DNA of 64,000 bases, from the NCBI GenBank assembly GCA_002633025.1, contig NMRB01000867.1, positions 46,676 through 110,675 on the forward strand, in the 5' to 3' direction. This stretch comes from Notospermus geniculatus (taxonomy: Eukaryota; Nemertea; Pilidiophora; Heteronemertea; Lineidae). Both the position numbers and the translations under genes were made by a program. This document shows positions 42,740 through 54,560 of the stretch, piece after piece (within the stretch, counting starts at the first letter, position 1; each line of letters starts with the position of its first letter). Below the pieces are notes generated by a model. The model saw nothing but the letters and a program-made list of their open reading frames with translations, did not search any database and was not told the origin of the DNA.

Positions 42740-43362
42740 CAACCAATGGTAGCGTTGAGCTGAAACAACCTGTGGCGTTAGCCAATGGTAGTGTAGAGCT
42801 GAAACGACCTGTGGCCTTGACCAATGGTAGCGTTGAGCTGCTGAAACGACCTGTGGCGTTCGGCAATGGTGTGTGGAGCTGAAACGACCTGTGGCCTTGG
42901 CCAATGGTAGCGTGGAGCTGAAACAACCTGTGGCCTTAGCCAATGGTAGCGTGGAGCTGAAACGACCTGTGGCCTTGGCCAATGGGGATGTAGAGCTGAA
43001 ACAACCTGTCGCCTTAGCCAATGGTAGCCTAGAGCTGAAACAACCTGTGGCGTTAGGCAATGGGTAGTTAGATCTGAAATGACCTGTGGCCTTTTCCAAT
43101 GGTATTGTAGGGTTGAAACGAAGTGTGGCCTTAGTCAATGGTAGCGTACAGCTGAAACGAGTCGGGGCCTTTAGCTATGGTACCGTAGAAACAAACTTCG
43201 ACCTTAGCCAATGGTAGCGTAGAGAACGAGCAGTGGCCTTAGCCAGTGGTAGCGTAGAGCTGAGACGAGATGCAAACGTAGCCAATGGGAGCAGAGATCT
43301 GTAACGAACTATATGGACTTTGCCAATGATAGCCAAGAGCTGAAACGAGCAGCGACCTTCTG
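42740..43362. repeat. 39-bp minisatellite, about 16 units
   Basis: Units of the form GCCAATGGTAGCGTGGAGCT plus GAAACAACCTGTGGCCTTA. Central units are close to identical and the right-hand ones are degenerate. Unit length is a multiple of three, which keeps both strands open without a gene. Confidence 0.9.
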
Positions 43363-43369
43363 TTAGTTG

Positions 43370-44900
43370 TCAACATGGCAGATGATAAGCCTTGAGTGGA
43401 CACAGATTGAGTCAATTATATCGAGATATCCGCGACATGGTGAATAGAGGCGTGATTACAGGGCGATGAAGTAATTACCCGTGTGTGCAAAAGGGGGATC
43501 TGATAGGATGTAGAGTGTAGTAAGTGTGTCAATTATGCTCGGTAGTATTGGATGTCGGAGGGTCTCTGAGGGCTGATCACCTTCGGGGTAAGGAGGGGGA
43601 ACGGCGACAATATCGATTTCGCTGACTATAGCATACAGAGTACACAGTGCATACGTGTACACTAGCCTACTTGTAGGTTTTCCGCGATGTTTACCGGTAG
43701 AACGTCAAGAGACACGCACGTATCTAATCAAATACTGAATACCGGTACATTGTACGTGCAAGAACGATCAATAGGTTCTCAGACCAATGAAAAACCATGT
43801 GGGAAGTCGGATAATGGCAGACGGGGGACACCATGGATGATGACGTCAAACTGCTGTCTCCACATCAGAGCCAATGGAATAATAGTATTGACGACCGGAA
43901 GTAGTCAAGCTGGACATGCGCAGAAGGTTGGTCAGAGGGTCAAAAGAATTCGTTGTTAGTGTCGTTCTTTAAATTTTGATTCCACCAGGGCCGATACTCC
44001 TCTGTGATTTGATGGTACAGTGGTGTGGTGTTTTCTGAGTTTGATCATGCCTCGGGTCATTGCTTTATTTTGTCGCCTAGCATGATAGAAAAATGTTGTC
44101 CCTTGCTAATGGACCCGAGAGCAGAAAGAAAGAATTTTTATTTCCTGATTCTAATGTTACAGAGCAGCAGGACAGATTCCGTATCCCCTGCGGGAGGCCT
44201 TGAACATCCTATAACATGGTATTCAAACCCTTGTTGCTTCCTTCGACATCAGCATGTCGGCGTTTGATCTGCGACGACATGAAACGAGTAAACATTAACA
44301 TCACGGTTCTCGTTCCTGCCGTATCATCTGACAAAGCACCGAGTCAACATTATTTTTCATATTGCGTTGGGGGTATGTTAAAAATTTCGATGTAGGAACC
44401 TGTATTATATAAACAGTAATTGCAAAAATGTTGTTTACCGATATTGTTCAGTCAATAACTCGGAAAATGACGCCATTGAGAAGAAGTCATGCGCAGATGT
44501 GTGTTAATCTTTTTGCAATGAGTCGGCTATGACATTAGGCTGTTCGTGAGCGGTCATGTCACAGTATTGGGGTGATATCTCGTATTGGCGTAGGATATTT
44601 TTTAGGGACACTATCCCATCGTGTAATGCTTTCCAAAGGTAAAAAGCAATAGTTCCACTACACTCGTCCTCAGTATTCAGTTAGCCATTCATATAGGTAC
44701 AGACCCACCAAACTGGCACGATTGGCGCCAAAGGTGAAGGATCATCAATAGATGGCGCTGTTTGACGAGGGAACCAATCATAAGCCATCATCACAGGTTT
44801 AACCGACGCCGCCGTAACACACTTTTTGATTGGCTAAGTTACGCGTACAAAATGTACACTGTATATTCACACTCGCGGCAGATTCCTAGTGGGGATTCCC
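43370..44900. other. No gene seen
   Basis: No supported exon, RNA gene or clear element. Open frames here are short and unsupported by splice signals. Confidence 0.4.
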
Positions 44901-44907
44901 CGAATCG

Positions 44908-45363
44908 GACAGCTAATGCCGTCTATTAGTCATACTTTGAGGATCGCATCAAATGAAGCAGATTCAGAGCGCGGGTAACGGAGTGGGTGGCAGTTTGAAA
45001 CTGGATGAGGAGTTTATAGTTCCAATCATAATCAGTGGGAGGCTGGGTGACTGAAGGAATTGCTGAACTACACACTGCTGTGTACTTGGTAGTACACGTC
45101 ACAGCTATTTCTTCAATTCAGCACGCTCCCGCTGCTTACTAGCAGTGGAACGACTGTCCTTTATCTGGGGGCAGTGCAGTGATCTATAGGCCATGGTCCA
45201 TAACCGTGTTAACATGGTTAAACGTGAACAAACGCGAATGCTTGATGAACGAAACCCGATCGTTATTCGTTGGATGAATTATCGATCCTGGGGATGTTCA
45301 CAGTGATAGTGGCGGCTAGGAAAGGGACACCCTTTCTCTACCATGATGAAGTTAGTGCCTTAA
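44908..45363 (+). repeat. 456-bp direct repeat before an N
   Basis: Matches 45365-45820 with about three substitutions (for example CAGTTTGAAA versus CAGTTCGAAA) and no indel. The single N at 45364 separates the two. Confidence 0.95.
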
Positions 45364-45364
45364 N

Positions 45365-45820
45365 GACAGCTAATGCCGTCTATTAGTCATACTTTGAGGA
45401 TCGCATCAAATGAAGCAGATTCAGAGCGCGGGTAACGGAGTGGGTGGCAGTTCGAAACTGGATGAGGAGTTTATAGTTCCAATCATAATCAGTGGGAGGC
45501 TGGGTGACTGAAGGAATTGCTGAACTACACACTGCTGTGTACTTGGTAGTACACGTCACAGCTATTTCTTCAATTCAGCACGCTCCCGCTGCTAACTAGC
45601 AGTGGAACGACTGTCTTTTATCTGGGGGCAGTGCAGTGATCTATAGGCCATGGTCCATAACCGTGTTAACATGGTTAAACGTGAACAAACGCGAATGCTT
45701 GATGAACGAAACCCGATCGTTATTCGTTGGATGAATTATCGATCCTGGGGATGTTCACAGTGATAGTGGCGGCTAGGAAAGGGACACCCTTTCTCTACCA
45801 TGATGAAGTTAGTGCCTTAA
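45365..45820 (+). repeat. 456-bp direct repeat after an N
   Basis: Second copy of 44908-45363, from GACAGCTAATGCC to GTTAGTGCCTTAA. Confidence 0.95.
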
Positions 45821-45970
45821 AGAGAAAGTCTACCGCAATAAGATTTGAAAACAGAGGAAACACAGAAACATGTTGAAATATCTGCCAGCGTTTCCCAAAC
45901 AATAAGGGGGACACACTCACCCACAGTGGCAGAATAACGCCGTGTCGCGGATGTGGACTCGCAGAGATAT

Positions 45971-46097
45971 TAGGGAGGTTTTGCGAGCGCCCGGTTAGGC
46001 CGTACGACGACGTTTATCTGTTGTTTGGGTATACCCACACAATAGATAAACGTCGTCGTAGGGCCGGGCCTAACCGGGCGCTTGCGAAACCTCCCTA
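45971..46097. mobile_element. MITE, TAGGGAGGTTT family, with empty-site partner
   Basis: TAGGGAGGTTTTGCGAGCGC is mirrored by GCGCTTGCGAAACCTCCCTA, with AGATAAACGTCGTCGTA pairing nearer the loop. The duplicate at about 62168 reads GCAGAGATAAGGTAGC with no element; comparison leaves a two-base TA overlap as the target duplication. Confidence 0.85.
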
Positions 46098-47449
46098 TTA
46101 AGGTAGCACATACAGCTTTTAGCTCAGAGACATCACGGCTCGTAGAGACGATCTCGCGGAGATTTCTGATGCCGTGCTACCAGATTGTGCGGGACGATCT
46201 CTTAGGCTCTCTAACGATGTGTAGAGACCGATCGATTCTCCCGCACTCTTGAGTGATCTGTTCTGAATGGGTTGGTGACATTGATAGTGGCCGTGTTTAT
46301 TCCGTAAACGCGGCACACTGCATGCAGAGAAATCTCGAGAACTGACTTTTTCAGCGGGGGATACGGAATATGACAGATGCTGACATATCGATTGTCGACA
46401 ATACCAACATTGACGTAAAATTCCCGTCAAAGCAGTGAAGATTGAGAGCTCGGTTTTTTTTGCTTCACAACGGGGGTCATAACGGCGCAGTGTAAATAGC
46501 GGCGCCTGTCTTCTCTGACGTTTTGTGTTCGATTCTTTCAGTAGTCATTCTTCATGTTTATAGAGATTTGTGGTCCGTAATACGGCTTTTTTCTGCTGCC
46601 CGTGAAATTTTCCTTTACGCACTTCAGACGAGTGTCCTAATATCACATTATTAGCTCTGCAGCAGGATGTAATGGTATTATGCCTCATAAAGTGTCCGGA
46701 CGATGATGGCCTGTTGATTGTGAAGAACCCATGAATATCATCGAATAAAAAATTCCAGTGTGTTGGCGCATTAATTATCATAATTCCGAAGTTTTGTGGC
46801 TCCTTGCCGCTGATTGGTGCATAGGAAATGCTGCACCGGTGAGGTGGATTTCTCCGTATCTGATTGGCCCATACATGATCATCGAATTCAGGCAAAATTG
46901 ACGGGTGATTGTTTTGTGCGTATCCTATATCACTCACTGGCATTTCTGATCTCTGGTGTTGCTACCCTCACAATATTCTCATTCACGGCTTGGAGGAATA
47001 TCTCTACCGTAAATAAACAGGCCAGTTAATATTGGAGCTGCTGGACACATCGGCTAATATCTCAGTCGGTAGGGCACCCTCAGGCGCGCCGAGTATTCAT
47101 AACGTCCCACATACGTACATGTGAATAGATCAAAATGTGACAGCGGTAACAGCAAAGTGATAATAGCCATGGAAATCTTGATTCATTGGTCTGGGACGTC
47201 ATGAATCGTGTTTCGGCAGGATTTCCCCGGCCTCTCCCTACATTGCATTCCACCTGATGTGGGCTCGAATAAATTAATAAGATGATGACATCATGTGTGA
47301 TCAGACTGACAAATCATTGCACGTCTCTCAGATCACTTCGGGGTAGTTACCACACGAACTGACCTCGGACGTGGACTAACGCAATCTCTCATTGGTTGTC
47401 AGCTGCGCGGCGAACGTCAAAGGAAGATCACGTGACTGTCTAGATACAA

Positions 47450-47659
47450 ATGGCGTCGTCTGCAGGCTATCTGGAATACCTGTCTTCGAGCTCAACAAAA
47501 TAAAGGCTGACATTATTCAACATCAGATCTTTTCGACTTAGTTCTTAATCTTTCGTGATTGCTGTGAACCTTTTCTCGATGGCAGCTCAGTCGTCCCTGC
47601 CTGAATGTAAACAAACCAAACCACGGAGAAAATTAGAAGTAAACATTGTGTGCGATTGA
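47450..47659 (+). other. Two short ORFs in a promoter-like duplicated segment
   Basis: ORF 47450-47503 encodes MASSAGYLEYLSSSSTK. ORF 47579-47659 encodes MAAQSSLPECKQTKPRRKLE plus VNIVCD. Both recur at 63484-63537 (last residue Q) and 63611-63691 (identical over 81 nt). Upstream lie ATTGG (reverse CCAAT), CAGCTG and CACGTG. They could be leader ORFs or a first exon; no partner exon seen. Confidence 0.3.
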
Positions 47660-48589
47660 AGCAGTTCGACGAGAGTTGTAACCGCGATCAACGAGTCACT
47701 CGCAAAATCTCTCGTTTCACCTTCTAGACCCCAGTCTGGTTTTTATATATTCCCGAGTTTGGAACAGCATTTGGCTGGATGTAGTGCCACTGGTTGGTTT
47801 TTCTTGATGTAGGGGTATATCAGCTTTCCATAGTGAAAGGCAGTATCTCGTTTAAAAATCAGCGCGAGCATGTTTGAATATACATGTAGTAATAGCTATT
47901 ATCGACAGTACTGTGTGCTTTGTACTGCAAGATACACAATTCCTCCAGTCACTGCACCCCCCACCCCCATTCACAAGTGGAACATGAGATGGTTGGCTGT
48001 TTTTGTATAGCTGCTTCTTGCCACGGCAGATATGTAACAGTATATAGGGATTTTTTCAGTCACCATTGCCCTCATTCCTACGAAATTTTATGGGTACAAG
48101 ACTCTCCAAAACAGAACCGCAAGTCCCACCAGCAGTTTCAATCTTTTAGATTGCATTTGCTTAAATTGCGTCACATTTGCATATTAAAAGAAACACTTAT
48201 GTCTTCATTACTCCCTAAGTACTTGAATCACATAAGTACATTTCATGATTGCGTCAGTAAAAACCGTGAAGCTGCTCAGTAAATTTCAGGATGTTGACTC
48301 CATGCATTTATTTATGTACGGAATTCGAAGGAGTGTTATTTGTTTGTACTGCCTAGTTACATTATCAAAACAGTATTTCATGGGGAAGTATCTATATTTC
48401 TTGTTGCAAATGAAATGCAAGCCTTGATTATACCTTGGGGGAATTATACTTGAATTATACTCAATTAATTCCTCCAAGATTATACAGTTGTAAAAAATGT
48501 CAAGACATTTCTTGAGATCTCGTGAGGGAAGTTTAACTGATAAATAATATCTGCCACCAGAGGGCAACACTATCGCTATAACCGGATTT

Positions 48590-49230
48590 GCATAAAATCA
48601 TGACGTCCCAGCTCACAGTAACACTGGTTCCACCTCTCTTTTTCTCACCCACTTCCCATTGCAGGGTACCAGTCTCATTCGTTGTGGTTGTCGTTAACTC
48701 ACTTTTGTATGTCACCGTGGCCATCGGATTCTAACCTTCACGCAAGTCTCAAAATTTGTGTCCTTTTTGATGGCGCCGTTTCTCCGGCGTCCATTTTGTA
48801 TCACTGCACAATAAAGCCACAAACATGCAAAATAACCAGTCTGGTCCCCAGAGGCCAAACTGCTCCTTGGATCCGAGGATGTCCCATTTGTCTGTGAGGA
48901 CGGTCAGCGCAACCTCGTGTCGCCCAATGAGTGTCAAGATTGACAAAATAATATTATCTGCTCGACAAGCAGAGCTAGCCGTCTCTTTGTTGTTTCTTCA
49001 TCCAAGAGCCGTCCATTCGGCGTCTCAATGGGTTGGTCATAAAAAGCGAATCTCGCAGCAGCGATTTGTCCGCGTAATTTGCTGTAAACGTTTTTCGTCG
49101 CTGGATCCAAGACTGTGTAAATCATGATGACGGACTGCGAAATGAATTCTCCAAGCAAAAGATTTATGTCTGCGTCTGATGCAAAACAGATGTGGCTGAC
49201 GTCTGTTTTTTTTTGTGCTGTTGGTTATGT
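48590..49230 (-). pseudogene. Candidate gene or pseudogene, frame broken
   Basis: On the minus strand one frame reads INLLLGEFISQS, then MIYTVLDPATKNVYSKLRGQ, IAAARFAFYDQPIETPNGRL and LDEETTKRRLALLVEQII to a stop near 48934. A second frame, offset by one base and overlapping it, reads LTLIGRHEVALTVLTDKWDI and LGSKEQFGLWGPDW. A third block (48724-48600) reads MATVTYKSEL...TLQWEVGEKKRGGTSVTVSW. Composition is protein-like in all three. They may be exons or a frameshifted coding remnant. No family recognised. Confidence 0.3.
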
Positions 49231-49344
49231 TTCGGGGGTGAATTAATCATGGTGTAGTCATCAAAATGGCGGCTGCTGGCCGTCTTCTTCAGTCGTGACT
49301 GGTTCGTTCCCGATGACCACGGTGGGACTAAATACATATACTAA

Positions 49345-49523
49345 GATCGGTAGCGCCTGTCGTCCACAGTCACGTGATTGGCCGAGAAGCAGCCAATGAA
49401 AACGCGCTGATTATTCGCCTTATTCAACAAAAGAGCAGTCGGTGGTTTTCGACCAATCAAAGCGTGTTTTACCTGCTGCTATTCGGCCGATCACGTGACA
49501 ATGGACGGCAGGCGCTACCGATC
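49345..49523. mobile_element. MITE with GATCGGTAGCGCCTG ends
   Basis: GATCGGTAGCGCCTG is perfectly mirrored by CAGGCGCTACCGATC. The match goes on imperfectly through GTCACGTGATTGGCCGA / TCGGCCGATCACGTGAC. Confidence 0.85.
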
Positions 49524-49557
49524 TCATTTAGACCAGCGTACAGTCGGGAACTAATAA

Positions 49558-49711
49558 TAGGGAGGTTTAGAAATCAAACGATAAACGTAAACTTTAACGA
49601 CAACGTTAATTTTGTACCGAAAATGCAATATAAAATCTGGTCATCAGTGTAGTATGAAAAATAACGTTGTCGGAAAGTTTGCCTTTACCGTTTGATTTCT
49701 TAACCTCCCTA
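49558..49711. mobile_element. MITE, TAGGGAGGTTT family, second copy
   Basis: TAGGGAGGTTTAGAAATCAA is mirrored by TTGATTTCTTAACCTCCCTA, and ACGACAACGTTA pairs with TAACGTTGTCG. It lies about 35 bp after the previous element. Confidence 0.85.
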
Positions 49712-50639
49712 TGATATTGTTACAGAGGTAAGTTTTGCATTCATACAGAGAGCATTGTAGCCAGCCATTAAATCGTAATCACCCTTACAGCCTCGTTACA
49801 CCCGCTTACAGTGCCAATAATGCCCGTCCAATAGTACATTATCCCTGACGAAAATCACTTTAGACTGATGGATATCCAATCATGTCGTAATGATTCTTAA
49901 GCCCGAATCTTCACCAGAGCCTACTTCCGCTGTGATCGACCGGGATTATCGAAAACAAGAACCCGGCGCAAGCAATTGTCCGGCATATCGGCGGCTTCCT
50001 GATGAGTCGCAAATGAGGTGGGATTTCTCGCCGTGTCATCCATAATTCGACACGGGTTACAAATCCTTTAAGAAATCATTGATAAAATCCCATATGTCGT
50101 TGTTGATTTGACAGCGGGCAGAAGTTCTGCCCCCGGTCTGGAATATTCATGTTTATTTATTTCTTTTGTGGCGACAATGGTGAAATCACGGCAGGATATC
50201 GGGTCGGAAATCTGATCAACCTCGAGTTATTCGCTTTCTTTGACTGATGTGATCGAGTCAGGAGGGTCGGTGATTGTCGGAATTCACCATATCGCCGATG
50301 GCTCCCTCAGTTCAAGTCAGATGTTCCCCGTTTATTTGATTGTAAAGCAGAGGGCACATCATTGATTTACTCATTGCTTTATCATTATTTAGGTTGGACG
50401 TGGGGCATCAGACTCAAGCAGGGTTCATTGGCACACGGATTTTGTCCGATTCAGGTCCGTAATGAAATGGTCCATGGACCATGTGCTCACCTGTGTGAAC
50501 GTACCAGAAGAACAAATGACAAATGTAAAATCGAAATGCTCCAGGCCGTGAGTTCCAGGGTCATGATTTACGGTCAAAATTTCAAGGTCAAAACATTCTA
50601 GCTTGAGAAGTTATGACGTCGATTTTCCAAGACGGCTGC

Positions 50640-51690
50640 CTGGTAACCACTAATTGCATTCCAATTGGACAAAAATTTGCTCTACAGTACACATAGATGA
50701 TCACACCATGTTAGAATAGGGCCATATAGCCATGAAACATGCCACTAAAATGGCTATATTTGGAACTTGAACTCTGTGACTGTAAAAAGTAGATCAAATC
50801 AAAAACTCTTTTCATAATGTCATGTATCCTCATTAGATACACCTCTGACAAACAATTGGAGACAATCCAGTTAACAGTTCAGGAGTTACAAGGCTTTGAG
50901 CTTTGGTTTTGGCCACCTGGTGGCCAAGCCAAGAATCGAATCGGACTGAATCTTGCTGTCATAGGTCATCTGGCATAGGGGTGTATACGTACCAAGTTTC
51001 AGGTCAATAGCCCAAGCACTTGCGAAACGTGCCACCAACAGGCAAAATTTTGAACTTTGACCTCTGTGACCTTGAAAAGTAGGTCAAACCAAAACTCCTT
51101 TATATATGTAATGTACCCTCAGCAGATTCACCTATGATAAAAATTTGGCGGTAATCCACTCATTAGTTCAGGAGTTATTGCACTTTTTGTGTTTTGAGTT
51201 TCTGCCACCTGGTGGCCACGCTAAGAGTCGAATCAGACCGAAACTTGGTGTACAAGGTCATCTGACATAGGGGTATATATGTACCAAGTTTCAGGTCAAT
51301 AGCACCCGCGGTTACGAAACGTGCCACCAAAAGGAGAAATTTTGAACTTTGACCTCGGTGACCTTGAAAAGTAGGTCAAATCAAAAACCCGTTATATATG
51401 TTATGTATCCTCATTAGATACACCTATGATAAAAATTTGGAGATGATCATGTCATTAGTTCAGGAGTTATTGCACTTTTTGTGTTTTCAGTTTTAGCCAC
51501 CTGGTGGCCAAGCCAAGAATCGAATCGGACCGAAACTTGTTGTCATAGGTCATATGACCTAGGGGTATATATGTACCAAGTTTCAGATCAATAGCTCCAG
51601 CGGTTACGAAACGTGCCCTGCTAACGGACGACGACGGACGACGATGGACGACGACGACGGACGACGGACGCACAACCATTGTACAAGCTC
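50640..51690. repeat. About 290-bp tandem repeat with GACGACGGACG terminus
   Basis: Three units (GGAGTT near 50883, 51171 and 51463) plus a partial first one. Shared blocks are GCCACCTGGTGGCC, GTACCAAGTTTCAGGTCAAT, GAAACGTGCCACC and TTTGACCTCTGTGACCTTGA. The array ends in repeated GACGACGGACGACG and ACCACAGGTGAGCTAAAAA, a terminus seen in repeats of many marine invertebrates. Confidence 0.85.
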
Positions 51691-51777
51691 ACCACAGGTG
51701 AGCTAAAAATCGATCGAGTTGACTTTTGCGTTGTCGTATCCAGAAAACTAGGGGCAAACGGATTGGAAACGGGCCGG

Positions 51778-51827
51778 ATAAATAATAATAATAATAATAA
51801 TGATAATAACAACAACAACAAAAACAG

Positions 51828-51864
<37 letters not shown>

Positions 51865-51912
51865 AGCAGCAACAATAATAATTTGGAGGAAGATAATAAT
51901 AATAATAACAAA
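51778..51912. repeat. AAT/AAC/AGC trinucleotide microsatellite
   Basis: Successive runs of AAT, AAC and AGC-type triplets. They make long Asn/Ser and Leu frames that are not genes. Confidence 0.95.
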
Positions 51913-52358
51913 CTACACTACACTATATGGACCATCAGCAGTTCTGAGATGGTTTAGCCCCCGCGTTGACCAATAGAATTGAATCTATAAACTGTTACTA
52001 TTGGATAAAAATCAGGCAGTAAATCAACAAAAACGTGTAAATCAGGAAAGATAGATCGACGACTGCAGATCCATCAGACGAAAGTAGCTGTCAAATAAAG
52101 CCTCTGTTTACATAACTCAATCATTTTTTGTCACTCTGTAGATTCATAAATTTATTCATAAACGCGAAAAACTCAGGCGTTCATTCATCACGCATTCTCA
52201 GATCTCCTCTTGGTATCAAAGTTTCCGTCTTTTGATCGATTATGGGCGGTTATTACCGCAAAAAATGAGGTATCGACGGTACAATTGGAAGCCATTAGTG
52301 ACAGATTAAGATCCGTTTACACGAGAGAGTTTGCTGGAGACAAATAAACAGATGGAAA

Positions 52359-52525
52359 TCAAGCCGTATGAGGTTTCTTAAAGCAAACATCTACAAAGAC
52401 TTTATTGGAAAATATCAAAGGATTTTCTTCCAAACCCACGCGGCAGCGAGAGCAGCGTTGATTCCCATCATTCTCCACGCATGTTGGCTCCAGTGCGCAT
52501 GAGCATGGATTAGGAAGTCGTTCAC
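52359..52525 (-). CDS. Candidate Cys-rich exon, unidentified
   Basis: After an acceptor-like CACAAATAG the phase-1 frame reads GERLPNPCSCALEPTCVEND and GNQRCSRCRVGLEENP, with a CxC..C..CxxC pattern like extracellular Cys-rich modules. The frame then continues through an AATAAA, which may instead be the polyadenylation signal. No partner exon identified. Confidence 0.25.
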
Positions 52526-52609
52526 CTATTTGTGCATAGGTGGCGCTATGTAAGAGAGGAATCCCATTCCCCTTAAATTTAAGTCCGATTTTATTGTTCA
52601 ATTATTGAG

Positions 52610-54340
52610 ATCAGGGTTGTATTTGTATGGGTAGGAGAAACGATGACCTTACAATAGCAATAGCGGGCTATGAGGAGGGCGATATCCGACAGGTCGGCGG
52701 TGCGAGCGATGTGACCTGAGCGACGTCACTGACGTAATTTTAGTGTTGACGTTGCGTCATGAGAAAATGGCCTGTACATTTTCTACAGGAATAATGAGAC
52801 AAAACGTATGCTTTTATCGGTATCACATTTCGTCGTTTTAAGGGAAAAAGCAGTTAGAGAAATTTTCATCTACTACAAGATGATGTAAATTTTTCTGTCG
52901 GGCGACCAAAACAAACGGGTTATTTTCATGCCAAAAGTAAATTGAAATAACGTTAAAAAAAGAAATTTCGGTCACAACGCTCGCAGCGACGCCATGTGGT
53001 GTTAGTTCAGCGCGGTCCTCATTGTCACTCAGGCTTTCACCCTAGGACTGCCATTCCTTTGACACCGGCGTAATACTTTTCGCTGCCCCGTTTACCAATG
53101 CCTCCCCCCCCCCAAAAAAAAAGATTGTCAAATTAAACCGCAAGGTGACAGTAGGGGAGGCAGTGAGAAACAGGTCTCTCGGTTTTTGAGAGTCCGCCAA
53201 ACAATAAAGCGGGCACTCTCATTCGGGAGGCATTCTCATTCATTATACCTGTTCACTACCATGCATGTGGTGTGCACAGGAGTGTACTTGAACATCAACC
53301 TGAACTTGAACTCTTCGATTATATTGTAGGCCCGTGTAGAATGCAGAGCACGCAGCATGACAAGCATTTGGTGTACATTGCAGATTGTGACTCTGCATAT
53401 TCATGTGTCGAAAGAACAGCTGCAGCTTGGATTGAATGTGTGAATATTAGGTTGATAATGATACAAAGTACAAGCACCATCGTACATCGCACAAACAGCT
53501 GATACTAAAAAATATTGATATTGATATTGTTGCTATACAAACGCGGAAAGGTTGTAAATTTCGCTAAAACCGACATTTGAAATCTCAGATCTTTTATACG
53601 GTATCTGATTTAAAAGACTTGATGATTCTAGCTGTATGGAAAACATCAAAAGATTTTACAATGTGTGCATAAAAGGTGGTTCCGGCGAATCTAGCCAGAT
53701 ATCCCTTCCAAAAGCTTGTTTTTGGTACTAGTCCAATTTCGAAGCCAAAAACTGATTGCCATGAACCGCCATTGGGTACACTCTGCCACATTTTCTAATC
53801 AACCTCGCGGTGCCGTATTTTATAATCACCCTCACGGGTCAGATGGCAAAGAATTCCCGGCGTCCCTCCGGGAGAAAACAGACTGAAACTTCTTCTGGCA
53901 TCTCGAGTCAAATTATCGGAAATTCAGATTCTAAACAGGATAGAAAACACTGACTAAACTCCGCAATTTTTCCGCCAAAGCGTGCGATCTCCATAAAACC
54001 GCTCCTATAACCCACTGGGATTCTTTCTTGCGCATCGCATTTCCATACGGGAACCGTAAAAACTTAAAGAATCAATGATAATTTGCACAAGACTAAGCGA
54101 AGCCGGAGATGTCTCCAAGATATTTTGATCGCGTTCCTTTAGGAGATGAAACTGGTCGTTTGATGGTCGCTAGAGTTGCCATGGAATCGCTTTTGTGTTT
54201 GTAACGTGTTAACCCGATCCGTGCTTGTAGCCGACTGGTTAATCCGGTCAACTTTCTTTCCACTTTTAGTAGTGAATTATTTCATAATCTTGGTTATTTT
54301 TTGCGCCAGAGTCTACAATTTCGTAGCCGTACCATTTCAC
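52610..54340. other. No gene seen
   Basis: Only scattered short open frames, and homopolymer C/A at 53106-53123. Confidence 0.4.
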
Positions 54341-54344
54341 TACA

Positions 54345-54560
54345 CTCTTCGTTCCGGTTTTCCAAGGTCGTAATTTCGATGCACCCACCTGCAAGAAAAT
54401 GGCGGACGTCTTCGCGGGATGCAAATCGCGTATCTTTTCCAAAGACGGCGCGTGGGAGACCGAGTTGTGCCTCCCAGTCAAAGTTTTCGTTCCAGTTTTA
54501 CAAGTTCTTAATTTCGACGCACCCATCATTTGGAAGAAGATGGCGGATGTTCGTTGGATG
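54345..54560 (+). repeat. Two diverged tandem copies
   Basis: AATTTCGATGCACCCACC...AAAATGGCGGACGT and AATTTCGACGCACCCATC...AAGATGGCGGATGT lie about 135 bp apart with similar flanks (TTCCGGTTTT / TTCCAGTTTT). The 70-codon frame starting at 54399 crosses both and is probably a by-product. Confidence 0.55.

Larger units (their letters stand above)
45884..47950 (+). repeat. About 2-kb duplication, copy 1
   Basis: Begins ATCTGCCAGCGTTTCCCAAA and continues to TTTGTACTGCAAGATACACA; collinear with 62081-63970. Copies differ by scattered substitutions and small indels, plus the MITE at 45971-46097, which is present only here. Confidence 0.9.

Noticed and set aside
42719-43138. 139-codon minus-strand frame and a 64-codon plus-strand frame
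   Set aside because: Translations of the 39-bp minisatellite only.
46119-46430. 103-codon minus-strand frame, also present as 116 codons at 62190-62540
   Set aside because: It is shared by the two duplicate copies simply because the DNA is duplicated. Composition is not protein-like and there is no splice or promoter support on that strand.
51621-51957. Poly-Leu and poly-Asn frames
   Set aside because: Products of the AAT/AAC/AGC microsatellite.
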